Shown: piece by piece, positions 26,047 through 35,012 of the stretch
Position numbering within the stretch: position 1 is the first letter of the stretch
How the letters are laid out: every line of letters begins with the position of its first letter
DNA from: Xanthobacteraceae bacterium
GTDB taxonomy: Bacteria > Pseudomonadota > Alphaproteobacteria > Rhizobiales > Xanthobacteraceae
NCBI GenBank assembly: GCA_030037645.1
Contig: JASHQI010000309.1
Location: 1 to 60,698 of the forward strand
Direction: 5' to 3'
Length of the DNA stretch: 60,698 bases
The notes under the pieces: model-generated
The model's input: only the letters and a program-made list of their open reading frames with translations
What the model was told of the DNA's origin: nothing
The model's database searches: none
Program-made: the position numbers and the translations under genes

Positions 26047-26514
26047 CTCGCCTGAGCAACGCGCTTCAAGCTGGCGCAGGAACGGTTGCTGATAGTTAAC
26101 AATTTTTTCCATCGCCATCGCCAACGTGAAATAGGCTATGCGATCAATCTCGGGAAAGCTTCGGCGCTGTCCCGATTTGGGTGGCCATTCGATTTCAAAG
26201 GTATTGCTGGCGAATGGCGCAAGATCAAAATCCGCTTCAAATGCCCAGGCGTGCACCACCTTGCCGCTTTTCTGTTTGAGCGGCGTCAGCGCGACAAAAT
26301 CGCCTTCGGCGACCAAGTTCGTCTCTTCGGTAAATTCGCGCCGCGCCGTTGTTAGAAGATCGGCGCCAGGCTCTACGATGCCTTTGGGGATCGTCCAGGC
26401 GCCGGCATCTTTCTTTGCCCAGAACGGCCCTCCGGGATGCGCAAGCAGGACTTCGAGCGCATTTCCGCGGCGAAACGCCAATAGGCCGGCGCTGATCTCT
26501 TTGGTGCGGCGCAT
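26035..26514 (-). CDS. Nudix hydrolase with a degenerate Nudix box
   Basis: A 159-residue protein with the Nudix fold: SAGLLAFRR, GAWTIPKGIVEPG and the box at Gly45-Leu67. The metal-binding core Arg59-Glu60-x-x-Glu63-Glu64 is intact, but the conserved Glu at the seventh box position is Ala51 and the Gly near the end is Asn66. Activity on nucleoside di- or polyphosphates is probable but the exact substrate is open. An in-frame GTG at 26529 is an alternative start; ATG at 26514 gives the usual MRRTKEISAG. Confidence 0.88.
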   Translation of the reverse strand: MRRTKEISAGLLAFRRGNALEVLLAHPGGPFWAKKDAGAWTIPKGIVEPGADLLTTARREFTEETNLVAEGDFVALTPLKQKSGKVVHAWAFEADFDLAPFASNTFEIEWPPKSGQRRSFPEIDRIAYFTLAMAMEKIVNYQQPFLRQLEARCSGESFP

Positions 26515-26687
26515 GCGCGCAGGTCCCACAAAAGCTGCGGCTCTCTACCGCAGGGCTTGCCAAATAGGCTTGTGTCTGCATGATTTTGTCACGATTAAGC
26601 CGACAATGCTCGCGTCCTCGCCCGAGCTCGTTAGAGCGCGTCGGGGAGGGGGCACGCCGAACCATTCCTGCACAGGAGCCAACGCCA

Positions 26688-27854
26688 ATGCGATACGGGT
26701 TGATCGCCGCTCTTGCCGCTTTCGCGGTTGTTATTGCGCCGGCCGTCAAGGCCGACGACGCCCCCAAGGACGTCAAGGGCATCTTTCTCATGAGTGATTT
26801 TCCCGCGGTAACGCTGCGGCCCGGGGAGACGTCTACGGTCAGCCTGCGGTTACAGAATTATGACACGGCGCCGGACCGCTTGGCGCTGTCGGTCTCCGGC
26901 GTTCCAAAGGGATGGACAGCGACTTTGATGGGCGGCGGGCAGCCGGTGCAAGCGGCAATGCCGGCGACCAACTCCAGCGTGTCGCTCGACCTGCGGCTCG
27001 ACGTGCCGAAGAATGCTCCCATGGGCACGCAGACGCTGACGGTGGCAGCCACCGGAAGCTCGACGAATTTGCAGTTGCCGATTGCGGTAACGCTGGCCAA
27101 AGATCTGCCGGCCAAGCTCTCGCTGACGCCGCAGCTTCCCGAATTGCGCGGTACATCGAAATCGAGTTTCGAGTACGATCTCAACATCAAGAACGACAGC
27201 GGCAAGAAGCTTACGGTGAGCTTGTCAGCGCAGGCGCCGAAAAATTTCGACGCTTCGTTCACCGAGCAGTACGGCACTCAAGAGCTTAACGCCGTGCCGG
27301 TCGATGCCGGCCAGAGCAAGACCGTGAAACTCAAGGTGACCCCGCCGAATACGGCCAATGCGGGCGAATACAAGGTCACGGCGCGGATTGCAGCGGAGGA
27401 CGCCTCGGCGACAACCGATCTCGGCCTCGATATTACAGGCCAGCCGAAGCTCGACGTCAGCGGTCGCGAAGGCTTGGTTTCGACGCGCGCCGCGGCGGGC
27501 AAGGAGACTTCGGTGCCGGTCGTCATCACCAATACCGGTACCGCACCCGCCGAAGATGTCGAGCTCAGCGGCTCGGCGCCGAGCGGCTGGAAGATCACGT
27601 TCAATCCGACGACCGTCGATCGCATTGCGCCGGACAAAAACAAGGAGGTTCAGGCGCTGATCACTCCGACGGATAAGGCGATCGCCGGCGACTACGTGAC
27701 CTCGATCACCGCTTCGGCCCGTGGCGAGTCGGCCTCCACTGATTTCCGAGTCACAGTAACGACCTCCACAATGTGGGGCATTGCCGGCGTCGGCATTATT
27801 GGCGTCGCGCTGCTCGTCATGGTCGGGGCGGTGGCAAGGTTCGGGCGCCGATGA
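26688..27854 (+). CDS. NEW3-domain protein with signal peptide and C-terminal membrane anchor
   Basis: A 388-residue protein: a signal peptide (MRYGLIAALAAFAVVIAPAV, cleavage near AVKA), about three immunoglobulin-like beta domains at roughly residues 35-130, 135-245 and 250-350, and one TM helix near 358-380 followed by RFGRR. The domain pattern VPKGWTATL, NTGTAPAEDVELSGSAPSGWKITF and PDKNKEVQALITP is that of NEW3 (alpha-galactosidase-associated) modules. It is thus anchored in the inner membrane with the beta domains outside the cytoplasm. CAGGAG precedes the ATG at 26688. The stop codon overlaps the ABC ATPase start (ATGA). The role in transport is unknown; a ligand-binding or structural part is an inference. 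Confidence 0.88.
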   Translation: MRYGLIAALAAFAVVIAPAVKADDAPKDVKGIFLMSDFPAVTLRPGETSTVSLRLQNYDTAPDRLALSVSGVPKGWTATLMGGGQPVQAAMPATNSSVSLDLRLDVPKNAPMGTQTLTVAATGSSTNLQLPIAVTLAKDLPAKLSLTPQLPELRGTSKSSFEYDLNIKNDSGKKLTVSLSAQAPKNFDASFTEQYGTQELNAVPVDAGQSKTVKLKVTPPNTANAGEYKVTARIAAEDASATTDLGLDITGQPKLDVSGREGLVSTRAAAGKETSVPVVITNTGTAPAEDVELSGSAPSGWKITFNPTTVDRIAPDKNKEVQALITPTDKAIAGDYVTSITASARGESASTDFRVTVTTSTMWGIAGVGIIGVALLVMVGAVARFGRR

Positions 27855-28819
27855 GCGAGGATTTGGTCATCGAGGCCAAGGGCCTCACCAAGACTTACGG
27901 GCAAACCACAGCGGTCGATCACATTTCGTTCGCGGTCGGCCGCGGTGAGATCTTCGGATTGCTCGGGCCCAATGGCGCCGGCAAGACGACGACGATTCTG
28001 ATGATCCTCGGGCTGACCGACATCTCGGCCGGCGAGATCAGCGTGCTCGGCTTCGATCCGGCGCGCGAGCCGCTTTCGGTCAAACGTCGCGTCGGCTATC
28101 TGCCCGATACCGTCGGCTTCTACGATCAGCTAACGGCCGCCGATAATCTGCGCTACACTGCGCGGCTGATCGGGTTCAAATTCATCGAACGCGAGAAGCG
28201 TATCGCCGCCGCGCTCGACCGGGTCGGGCTTGCAGAATTCGCCGAAAAGCGCGTCGGCACCTTCTCGCGCGGCATGCGACAGCGTCTCGGCCTCGCCGAA
28301 ATCCTGATGAAGGGCGCTCAGGTCGCCATCCTTGACGAGCCGACGTCCGGCCTCGATCCGCATGCGACAGCAGAGTTGCTGGGGATAATCCGAGCCTTCA
28401 AAGCGGAGGGCGTTTCGGTGCTGCTGTCCTCCCACCTTCTGGAGCGGGTGCAAAGCGTGTGCGACCGCGTGGCGTTGTTCAGCTCCGGCCGGATCGCGCT
28501 CATAGGCTCGGTGGCCGATCTCGGCCGGCAGATCCTCGGCGGCGGCTTCGTGGTGGACATCGAGGCGGACGGCGCCGGACTGGCGGATCGCCTCGCGCTC
28601 ATTCCGGGGGTCAGCGGTGTCGAGACCATCGGTATCGGCAAACTTCGGCTCCACGCGGATCGCGACGTGCGGCCGGAAGCGGCCGCCGAAGTGGTCGCGA
28701 TGCACGGCCGCCTCAAATATCTCGGCGTACAGGAGCCGAGCCTCGAGGCGATCTACACCCGCTATTTCGAGTCCAGACCCGACGAGACGATGCACGAAGG
28801 AGCGCGGCATGCAGCGTGA
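27851..28819 (+). CDS. ABC transporter ATPase (ABC-2/NosF-like)
   Basis: A 322-residue ATP-binding subunit. Walker A is LLGPNGAGKTTTILMILGL, the signature motif is FSRGMRQRLGLAE, Walker B is VAILDEPTSGLDPHAT and the switch His lies in LLSSHLLERV. A C-terminal extension of about 100 residues is typical of ABC-2 type exporters such as NosF and GldA. It overlaps the NEW3 gene by four bases and the permease gene by 11. Confidence 0.95.
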   Translation: MSEDLVIEAKGLTKTYGQTTAVDHISFAVGRGEIFGLLGPNGAGKTTTILMILGLTDISAGEISVLGFDPAREPLSVKRRVGYLPDTVGFYDQLTAADNLRYTARLIGFKFIEREKRIAAALDRVGLAEFAEKRVGTFSRGMRQRLGLAEILMKGAQVAILDEPTSGLDPHATAELLGIIRAFKAEGVSVLLSSHLLERVQSVCDRVALFSSGRIALIGSVADLGRQILGGGFVVDIEADGAGLADRLALIPGVSGVETIGIGKLRLHADRDVRPEAAAEVVAMHGRLKYLGVQEPSLEAIYTRYFESRPDETMHEGARHAA

Positions 28820-29771
28820 AGGCTCGGCCTTTCAGGGCCTCGGCGTGGTCACGCTCAAGGAGCTGTCGGATCATCTGACGAGCACGCGCATGCGCGTGCT
28901 GGAATGGCTCGTGGTGCTGGTGGCGCTCGCGGCGCTCTACGGCGCGATTCAGCAGATCAAGGACACCACTGCCGAGGACCCGTTCCTGTTCCTTCGCCTG
29001 TTTACAACCTCGCGCGATCCGTTGCCGTCGTTCGTCTCTTTCCTGTCGTTCCTGGTGCCGCTGATGGCGATCGGGCTTGGCTTCGACGCGGTGAACGGCG
29101 AACATAACCGGCGCACGCTGTCGCGCATCCTCGCCCAACCGATCTATCGCGACGCCCTGCTGTTCGGGAAATTTCTCGCCGGTCTCGTGACGTTGTCCAT
29201 CAGCTTGATCTCGCTGTGGCTGATCGTGATCGGGCTTGGCCTGCTCCTGATCGGCATTCCGCCCGGCGGCGAGGAGATCGCCCGCAGCTTCGTCTTTCTG
29301 CTGGTGACCATCGTTTATGCCGGCGTATGGCTTGCGTTGGCACTGCTGTTCTCGATCGTGTTTCGCTCGGCCGCCACGGCGGCGCTGGTCACGCTGGGCA
29401 TCTGGCTGTTCTTCACCTTCATCTGGCCGGTACTGGCCGGTGCGGTCGCGCAGATCATCGTGCCTCCGGATCCCCGTTACATGGCGCTGGGATTGCAGAC
29501 GCCCGGCACCGCGATCGCCGAGCAAGTCCTGGCGCGCTTTTCGCCGTCGACGCTGTACGCCGAGATCGTCGTTGCGCTGCTCGATCCGACCACCCGCGCG
29601 CTCGGGCCGATCTATCTGAGCCAGCTGCAGGGCGCCGTGCTGGGAGCGCCACTGCCGCTCGGGGCAAGCGTATTGATCGCTTGGCCGCAGATCGTCGGCA
29701 TGGTCGCCACTGCGATCCTGCTGTTCGTGATCGGTTACGTGATCTTTCAGCGCCAGGAAGTGCGGGCGTAA
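28809..29771 (+). CDS. ABC-2 type permease (NosY-like)
   Basis: A 320-residue membrane subunit with about six TM segments and the pattern VVTLKELSDHLTSTRMRVLEWL at the start, FLVPLMAIGLGFDAVNGEHNRRTLSRILAQPIYRDALLFGKF (coupling region), and a last TM ending in IGYVIFQRQEVRA. This is the permease type paired with NosF/GldA-like ATPases. An 11-base overlap with the ATPase gene and the ATGA of the preceding pair make the three a single translated unit. The exported substrate is unknown. Confidence 0.93.
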   Translation: MQREGSAFQGLGVVTLKELSDHLTSTRMRVLEWLVVLVALAALYGAIQQIKDTTAEDPFLFLRLFTTSRDPLPSFVSFLSFLVPLMAIGLGFDAVNGEHNRRTLSRILAQPIYRDALLFGKFLAGLVTLSISLISLWLIVIGLGLLLIGIPPGGEEIARSFVFLLVTIVYAGVWLALALLFSIVFRSAATAALVTLGIWLFFTFIWPVLAGAVAQIIVPPDPRYMALGLQTPGTAIAEQVLARFSPSTLYAEIVVALLDPTTRALGPIYLSQLQGAVLGAPLPLGASVLIAWPQIVGMVATAILLFVIGYVIFQRQEVRA

Positions 29772-29810
29772 TGCTGCAATCTCTGCCGGGTTAGCGGGAG
29801 AGCGGGCCGC

Positions 29811-30152
29811 TCACGTCGTCGCAGTGACGACGATCTCGATCAGTGTTGCGCCTTCGAGCGTCGCGCCGATACACGCGCGCATCGGAGGGTGGTTGCAATC
29901 CGCCCAGGCGTCCCAGGCGCGATTCATTTCAGGCTTCTGCGTCATGTCGGCAATGTAGACGATCGCTGAAAGGATGCGGCTCTTATCCGTGCCCGCTTCC
30001 TTGAGCGTTGCATCGATATCGGCGAGGGCCTGCCGGCTTTGCTCGTACATTCCCGCGCTCTTGTCGACCACGAATGAGACGGCAAATACCAGCCCGTCGT
30101 GGACGACGGCTCTGCTGCGGGACGCATGCTGGCCAGGAAGGTAAATGGTCAT
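29811..30152 (-). CDS. RidA-family protein (enamine/imine deaminase-like), copy 1
   Basis: A 113-residue member of the RidA/YjgF/YER057c family. It contains SRAVVHDGLVFAVSF, SRQALADIDATLKEAGTDKSRILSAIVYIADM and the end motif MRACIGATLEGATLIEIVVTAT, where the arginine corresponds to the RidA substrate carboxylate-binding residue. RidA proteins hydrolyse reactive 2-aminoacrylate and related imines. It is shorter than E. coli RidA (128) and lies divergent from the carboxyltransferase gene. Confidence 0.9.
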   Translation of the reverse strand: MTIYLPGQHASRSRAVVHDGLVFAVSFVVDKSAGMYEQSRQALADIDATLKEAGTDKSRILSAIVYIADMTQKPEMNRAWDAWADCNHPPMRACIGATLEGATLIEIVVTATT

Positions 30153-30309
30153 TGGGCGTTCCTCTCGTGCAGGCTACCATCATCCGCGATCCATGGGCGC
30201 CCCAAAAACATGACACGGTTTTTGGGGCACGGCCTCGCGGCGATGCGCCAGTGCATCGTTCACTTCATGCGCGCGGCGCGCCATAGTGGGGCGAATCGGG
30301 GAGGGTCAT

Positions 30310-31917
<1,608 letters not shown>

Positions 31918-31947
31918 GCTCTGTATTGCGTGGACGCTGTGATCTGA

Positions 31948-32235
31948 TGGCTTAAACGAGTCGACATCGGTATCCGCCCTCGCGATGTCTTTAAAGGGGT
32001 AGATATAAACGTCTACCCTTTCACCCGTAAGGGCGTCGAATGGATTGAAAAGAATATCAGTCGGCTCAGCGATCCAGAGTGGTCTCAAGAGGAACGTTGC
32101 TTGAAACTCTCAAAAGCTGACAGCAGCCATTTTGGATTGACGTTGTTTACTTCACTGCTCGAGGACGCGGGCTTGAAGGTGCGATTCTATGGACGCTTAA
32201 AGGGTTGGGACAAAAACAAGCCCTGGATTGGATAG
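31948..32235 (+). pseudogene. Start-less gene remnant, lower G+C than its surroundings
   Basis: From the TGA at 31945 one frame stays open for 95 codons to TAG at 32233. It reads like protein: IGIRPRDVFKGVDINVYP, then RKGVEWIEKNISRLSDPEW, KADSSHFGLTLFTSLLEDAG and LKVRFYGRLKGWDKNKPW. There is no ATG, GTG or TTG until a TTG at 32101 that would leave only 44 codons. The codon choice (TTG, AAA, TAT) is unlike neighbours. It is probably the 3' end of a truncated gene. I do not recognise the family, and an intact short gene from the TTG cannot be excluded. Confidence 0.45.
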
Positions 32236-32281
32236 AGTGTGCAGCACGGCAAAGGCGGTACATTCGATAGCCGGTGGGCAA

Positions 32282-32593
32282 TCACGCTTTCTTCCGCTTC
32301 TCCGGCAACTTTGCCGCCTTGCGCAGCACCGCGTTAATGCGGCCCTGCCAACCACGGCCGCTGCGGCGAAAATGCGCGAGCACATCGGGATCAAGCCGCA
32401 AGCTGACCGGCCGCTTGAGATTTTTTGACTTTGGCCGGCCGCGCGAAACAGGCACACCGCCGACATACAAGGTAGCGTGGCGAAACCATTCATCGGTTAG
32501 TTCGGGGATTTCTTCGTAATCCTTGGGACTGAGAACATACGCATCGACTTTCTTGAGATCGCTGCCAATTGGTTTTCGTCTCTTGCTGGTCAT
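32282..32593 (-). CDS. BrnA-type antitoxin-like protein (no BrnT beside it)
   Basis: A 103-residue, highly basic protein. The C-terminal segment RPVSLRLDPDVLAHFRRSGRGWQGRINAVLRKAAKL is the ribbon-helix-helix DNA-binding region typical of BrnA, the antitoxin and autorepressor of BrnT RNase toxins. The N-terminal part with LSPKDYEEIPELTDEWFRHA is also BrnA-like. BrnT normally lies just upstream on the same strand, but the sequence there (32594-32755) is repeat and holds no toxin-length ORF. Longer readings to 32617 or 32638 are open, but the last begins with MAGTSPAMT encoded by the REP element, so ATG at 32593 is preferred. Confidence 0.8.
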   Translation of the reverse strand: MTSKRRKPIGSDLKKVDAYVLSPKDYEEIPELTDEWFRHATLYVGGVPVSRGRPKSKNLKRPVSLRLDPDVLAHFRRSGRGWQGRINAVLRKAAKLPEKRKKA

Positions 32594-32611
32594 CGCACTT
32601 GGCTTGTTAGT

Positions 32612-32699
32612 CGTCATGGCCGGACTTGTTCCGGCCATCCACGTCTTTATGCCATACCGCCCAAGACGTGGATGCCCGCAACGAGTGCGGGCATGACGG
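32612..32699. repeat. REP-like inverted repeat pair
   Basis: Two related units in opposite orientation: the left is CGTCATGGCCGGACTTGTTC followed by CGGCCATCCACGTCTT (32612-32647); the right, from AAGACGTGGATG (32663), reads on the other strand as the same unit with GCCCGCACTCGTTGCGGGC in place of GGCCGGACTTGTTCCGGCC. Each contains its own small palindrome, and together they form a long imperfect hairpin with a 15-base loop. Both outer ends encode accidental open readings (MAGTSPAMT on one strand, MPATSAGMTG on the other). Confidence 0.85.
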
Positions 32700-32755
32700 G
32701 TTCACGGTGCTATTATAAACTCATTCGCCACAAAACGATGGAGAGCCAGTCAAAT

Positions 32756-33181
32756 ATGCCCAAAACCATCGAGCACATTCATTGGCCGGACGCGCCGGAT
32801 ATGTGGATGCCCTATGCGCCGGCGATCAAGGTCAAGGGCGGCACCACGGTTTATCTCGCCGGCGTCACCGCGGCGCCGGTCTATCACCATCATCCGCACC
32901 GGCCCGAAGAGTTTGACAAAATGCCGCGCGACATGGCGGGGCAGGCTCGCGCAGCCTTGGAAAACCTCAAGCGAGGCCTTGAGGCGGTCGGCGCGACCTT
33001 CACCGACGTGGTCACCGCCGATCGTTTCGTCACCGATCTTTCCGATCAGGATGCGCTCAATCGCGTCTGGGCCGAGTATTTTCGCGATGCCAAGCCCGCG
33101 ACCACGACGGTGCAAGTGGTTCGGCTCGCCACCGATCCACGTTGCCTCGTTGAAATCAACGCGATCGCGGTGCTCGATTGA
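32756..33181 (+). CDS. RidA-family protein, copy 2
   Basis: A 141-residue RidA-family protein with TVYLAGVTAAPVYHHHPH, a DKMPRDMAGQARAALENLKRGLEAVGATFTDVVTADRFVTDL core and the end VVRLATDPRCLVEINAIAVLD, where the arginine is in the usual RidA substrate position. The histidine run YHHHPHRPEEF is an insertion relative to copy 1, placing it in a separate subfamily. ATG at 32756 has GGAGAG ten bases ahead; ATG at 32738 is a second possibility. Readings further upstream are encoded by the REP element. Confidence 0.87.
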   Translation: MPKTIEHIHWPDAPDMWMPYAPAIKVKGGTTVYLAGVTAAPVYHHHPHRPEEFDKMPRDMAGQARAALENLKRGLEAVGATFTDVVTADRFVTDLSDQDALNRVWAEYFRDAKPATTTVQVVRLATDPRCLVEINAIAVLD

Positions 33182-33210
33182 ATGCGCATTTGCGCGCTGC
33201 GTGCCGCTGG

Positions 33211-33417
33211 TCAGCGATTGAACAGCCAGAACAGGGCGCTGAGCACGATGCTGACGACGATGCAGGTCACCAGCGGGAAGTAGAACGTCGTTCCGCCGCG
33301 CTGAAACATGATGTCACCGGGCAGCCGCCCGAGCCCGACCCGCGACAGTAGCGGCCAAGCGATGCCGGCGATCAGGGTCAAAAGCCCAAGCCCAATTAGG
33401 AAGCGCTGCACATCCAT
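33211..33417 (-). CDS. DUF2905-family small membrane protein
   Basis: A 68-residue protein with two TM helices: MDVQRFLIGLGLLTLIAGIAWP, the loop LLSRVGLGRLPGDIMFQRGGTTFYFPL with the family's GRLPGDI motif, and a second helix VTCIVVSIVLSALFWLFNR. The function of the family is not known. The frame stays open far upstream, but that part is antisense to the SDR gene; ATG at 33417 with GAGG before it gives the normal family length. Confidence 0.9.
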   Translation of the reverse strand: MDVQRFLIGLGLLTLIAGIAWPLLSRVGLGRLPGDIMFQRGGTTFYFPLVTCIVVSIVLSALFWLFNR

Positions 33418-33642
33418 CGCCTCGGTGTCCTTCGGAACAGCGTTTGCCACGCCAATCCCCGTCGCCAAATTGGGGCGGCTCAAGCACACGATCAAGATCG
33501 TTTCGTCGTTCTGCTGCCCGCAGCGGGCATCGGCGAAGCGTCTCAAGCCGCCGAGTCTCCCTTTGTGGCGTCGCGGCAGGGAGCTTGACGCGGCCGGTCT
33601 GGTACCCGCTGATAGCCGCTCTGGGCACAGCCGGAGGACCGC

Positions 33643-34344
33643 ATGGCCGAGATTGCCTATCGCACAGCCCTGATCGTTGGGGTCGGGTCGGGCCTTTCCG
33701 CTTCGCTGGCGCGGACGTTTGCGAATGCCGGCATGACCGTCGCGCTCGCGGCGCGCCGGGCCGCGGAGCTGGCGCCGCTGGCCAAGGACGTCGGCGGCAG
33801 GGCTTTTGCCTGCGACTCGACCAAGACCGGCGACGTCGCCAAGCTGTTTGCCGACGTCGAGGCGGCGTCGGGTTCGCCCGAGGTGGTCGTCTATAACGCC
33901 AGCTATCGGACGCGTGGACCGTTCGTCGATCTCGATCCTGTCGAGGTCGAGCGGTCGATTGCGGTCAGCGCCTTTGGCGGCTTCCTGGTGGCGCAGCAGG
34001 CCGCCAAACGCATGTTGCCGCGCGGCCACGGCGCGATCCTGTTTACCGGTGCTTCGGCGAGCGTGAAGGGCTACGCGCAGTCGGCACCGTTCGCCATGGG
34101 CAAATTCGCCTTGCGCGGCCTGGCGCAGAGCATGGCACGCGAGCTTTCGCCGCAGGGCATTCACGTTGGCCACGTTGTCATCGACGGCGGTATCCGCAGT
34201 GCGCGGCGAGCGGATCCGCCGGACAGGCCCGACAGTACGCTCGATCCGGACGCCATCGCGCAGAGCTATCTGCAGCTCCTCAAGCAGCCGAGAAACGCCT
34301 GGGCCTGGGAGATCGAGCTGCGGCCATGGCTAGAGAAATTTTGA
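33643..34344 (+). CDS. Short-chain dehydrogenase/reductase-like protein without the catalytic Tyr
   Basis: A 233-residue SDR-fold protein. The cofactor loop is VGVGSGLSASLARTFA (Gly13-x-Gly15-x-Gly17), and YNASYR replaces the NNAG motif. In the active-site region TGASASVKGYAQSAPFAMGK the lysine (154) and serine (138) are present, but the tyrosine of YxxxK is Phe150. Several alphaproteobacterial relatives share this Phe, so it is probably an established subfamily instead of a dead copy; its activity is uncertain. Confidence 0.88.
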   Translation: MAEIAYRTALIVGVGSGLSASLARTFANAGMTVALAARRAAELAPLAKDVGGRAFACDSTKTGDVAKLFADVEAASGSPEVVVYNASYRTRGPFVDLDPVEVERSIAVSAFGGFLVAQQAAKRMLPRGHGAILFTGASASVKGYAQSAPFAMGKFALRGLAQSMARELSPQGIHVGHVVIDGGIRSARRADPPDRPDSTLDPDAIAQSYLQLLKQPRNAWAWEIELRPWLEKF

Positions 34345-34393
34345 TGATCGAGACATTTTGAATTTGGCACCAAGACCCGCTTATAATCGCGCC

Positions 34394-34945
34394 ATGTCGA
34401 GACTTTTGGCAAAGTGCGGCCTCATCGCGCTGGCGCTCGTCATTGCGACGGGCGCCGATGCGCAGCACAATCGCCGGCGCGAGCCGCGGCCGGTCGAGCA
34501 CGCGCCGCCTCCAGTTCCCATCGACAGGCGAGACAGCATCGTTGCCGCGCCCGGCGCTTTCACCGGGCGGCCCTATTGGCTGGCGCTCGCCGAGTGTGGC
34601 GGCATCTATTTCAAGCTGAACGTGCTCTATTCCGACGCCGCAGCCCACGCGCAGATCAAATCTGATGATCGCAAGGACGCTGCCGCGGACGTCAAAAATC
34701 TGACGCAGGCCATTGCGACAGCCACCGTTTATTTCGACGGCGCGGAGAATTTTCTGATGACCGATCGGGGGATCGAACGCGACGATGCCGTTCTGACCTA
34801 CGACGGTCAGTCACGCGCGGCGGGCGAGCGCGAAAAGACGATGGATCAAGCGCTCGCGGCGACAAGGGTATGCCCGCCGCTCTATCGTGCCTGCCAAAAG
34901 GCGCATCCGAAGGAATGCAGCGAGCCGCTTACGCCGACAAGTTGA
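34394..34945 (+). CDS. Secreted hypothetical protein
   Basis: A 183-residue protein with a signal peptide (MSRLLAKCGLIALALVIATGADAQ), a Pro/Arg linker, and a helical domain from about residue 55: FTGRPYWLALAECGGIYFKLNVLYSD, then KDAAADVKNLTQAIATATVYFDGAENFL, and three further cysteines in RVCPPLYRACQKAHPKECSEP that could form disulfides. I do not recognise the family. ATG at 34394 begins the signal peptide; 12 upstream in-frame residues are unlikely. It precedes the heme-binding protein gene by 67 bases in the same direction. Confidence 0.78.
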   Translation: MSRLLAKCGLIALALVIATGADAQHNRRREPRPVEHAPPPVPIDRRDSIVAAPGAFTGRPYWLALAECGGIYFKLNVLYSDAAAHAQIKSDDRKDAAADVKNLTQAIATATVYFDGAENFLMTDRGIERDDAVLTYDGQSRAAGEREKTMDQALAATRVCPPLYRACQKAHPKECSEPLTPTS

Positions 34946-35012
34946 TCAATCCTCAAGCGGCTGCGGATTCACGGCAGATTGGTTCGCTGGCGCAGCAATC
35001 AAGGAGAATGTC

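Noticed and set aside
33418-34173. A 320-codon minus-strand frame extending the DUF2905 gene
   Set aside because: The extension is antisense to the SDR gene and lacks any membrane or domain character; the family length of 68 residues starts at 33417.
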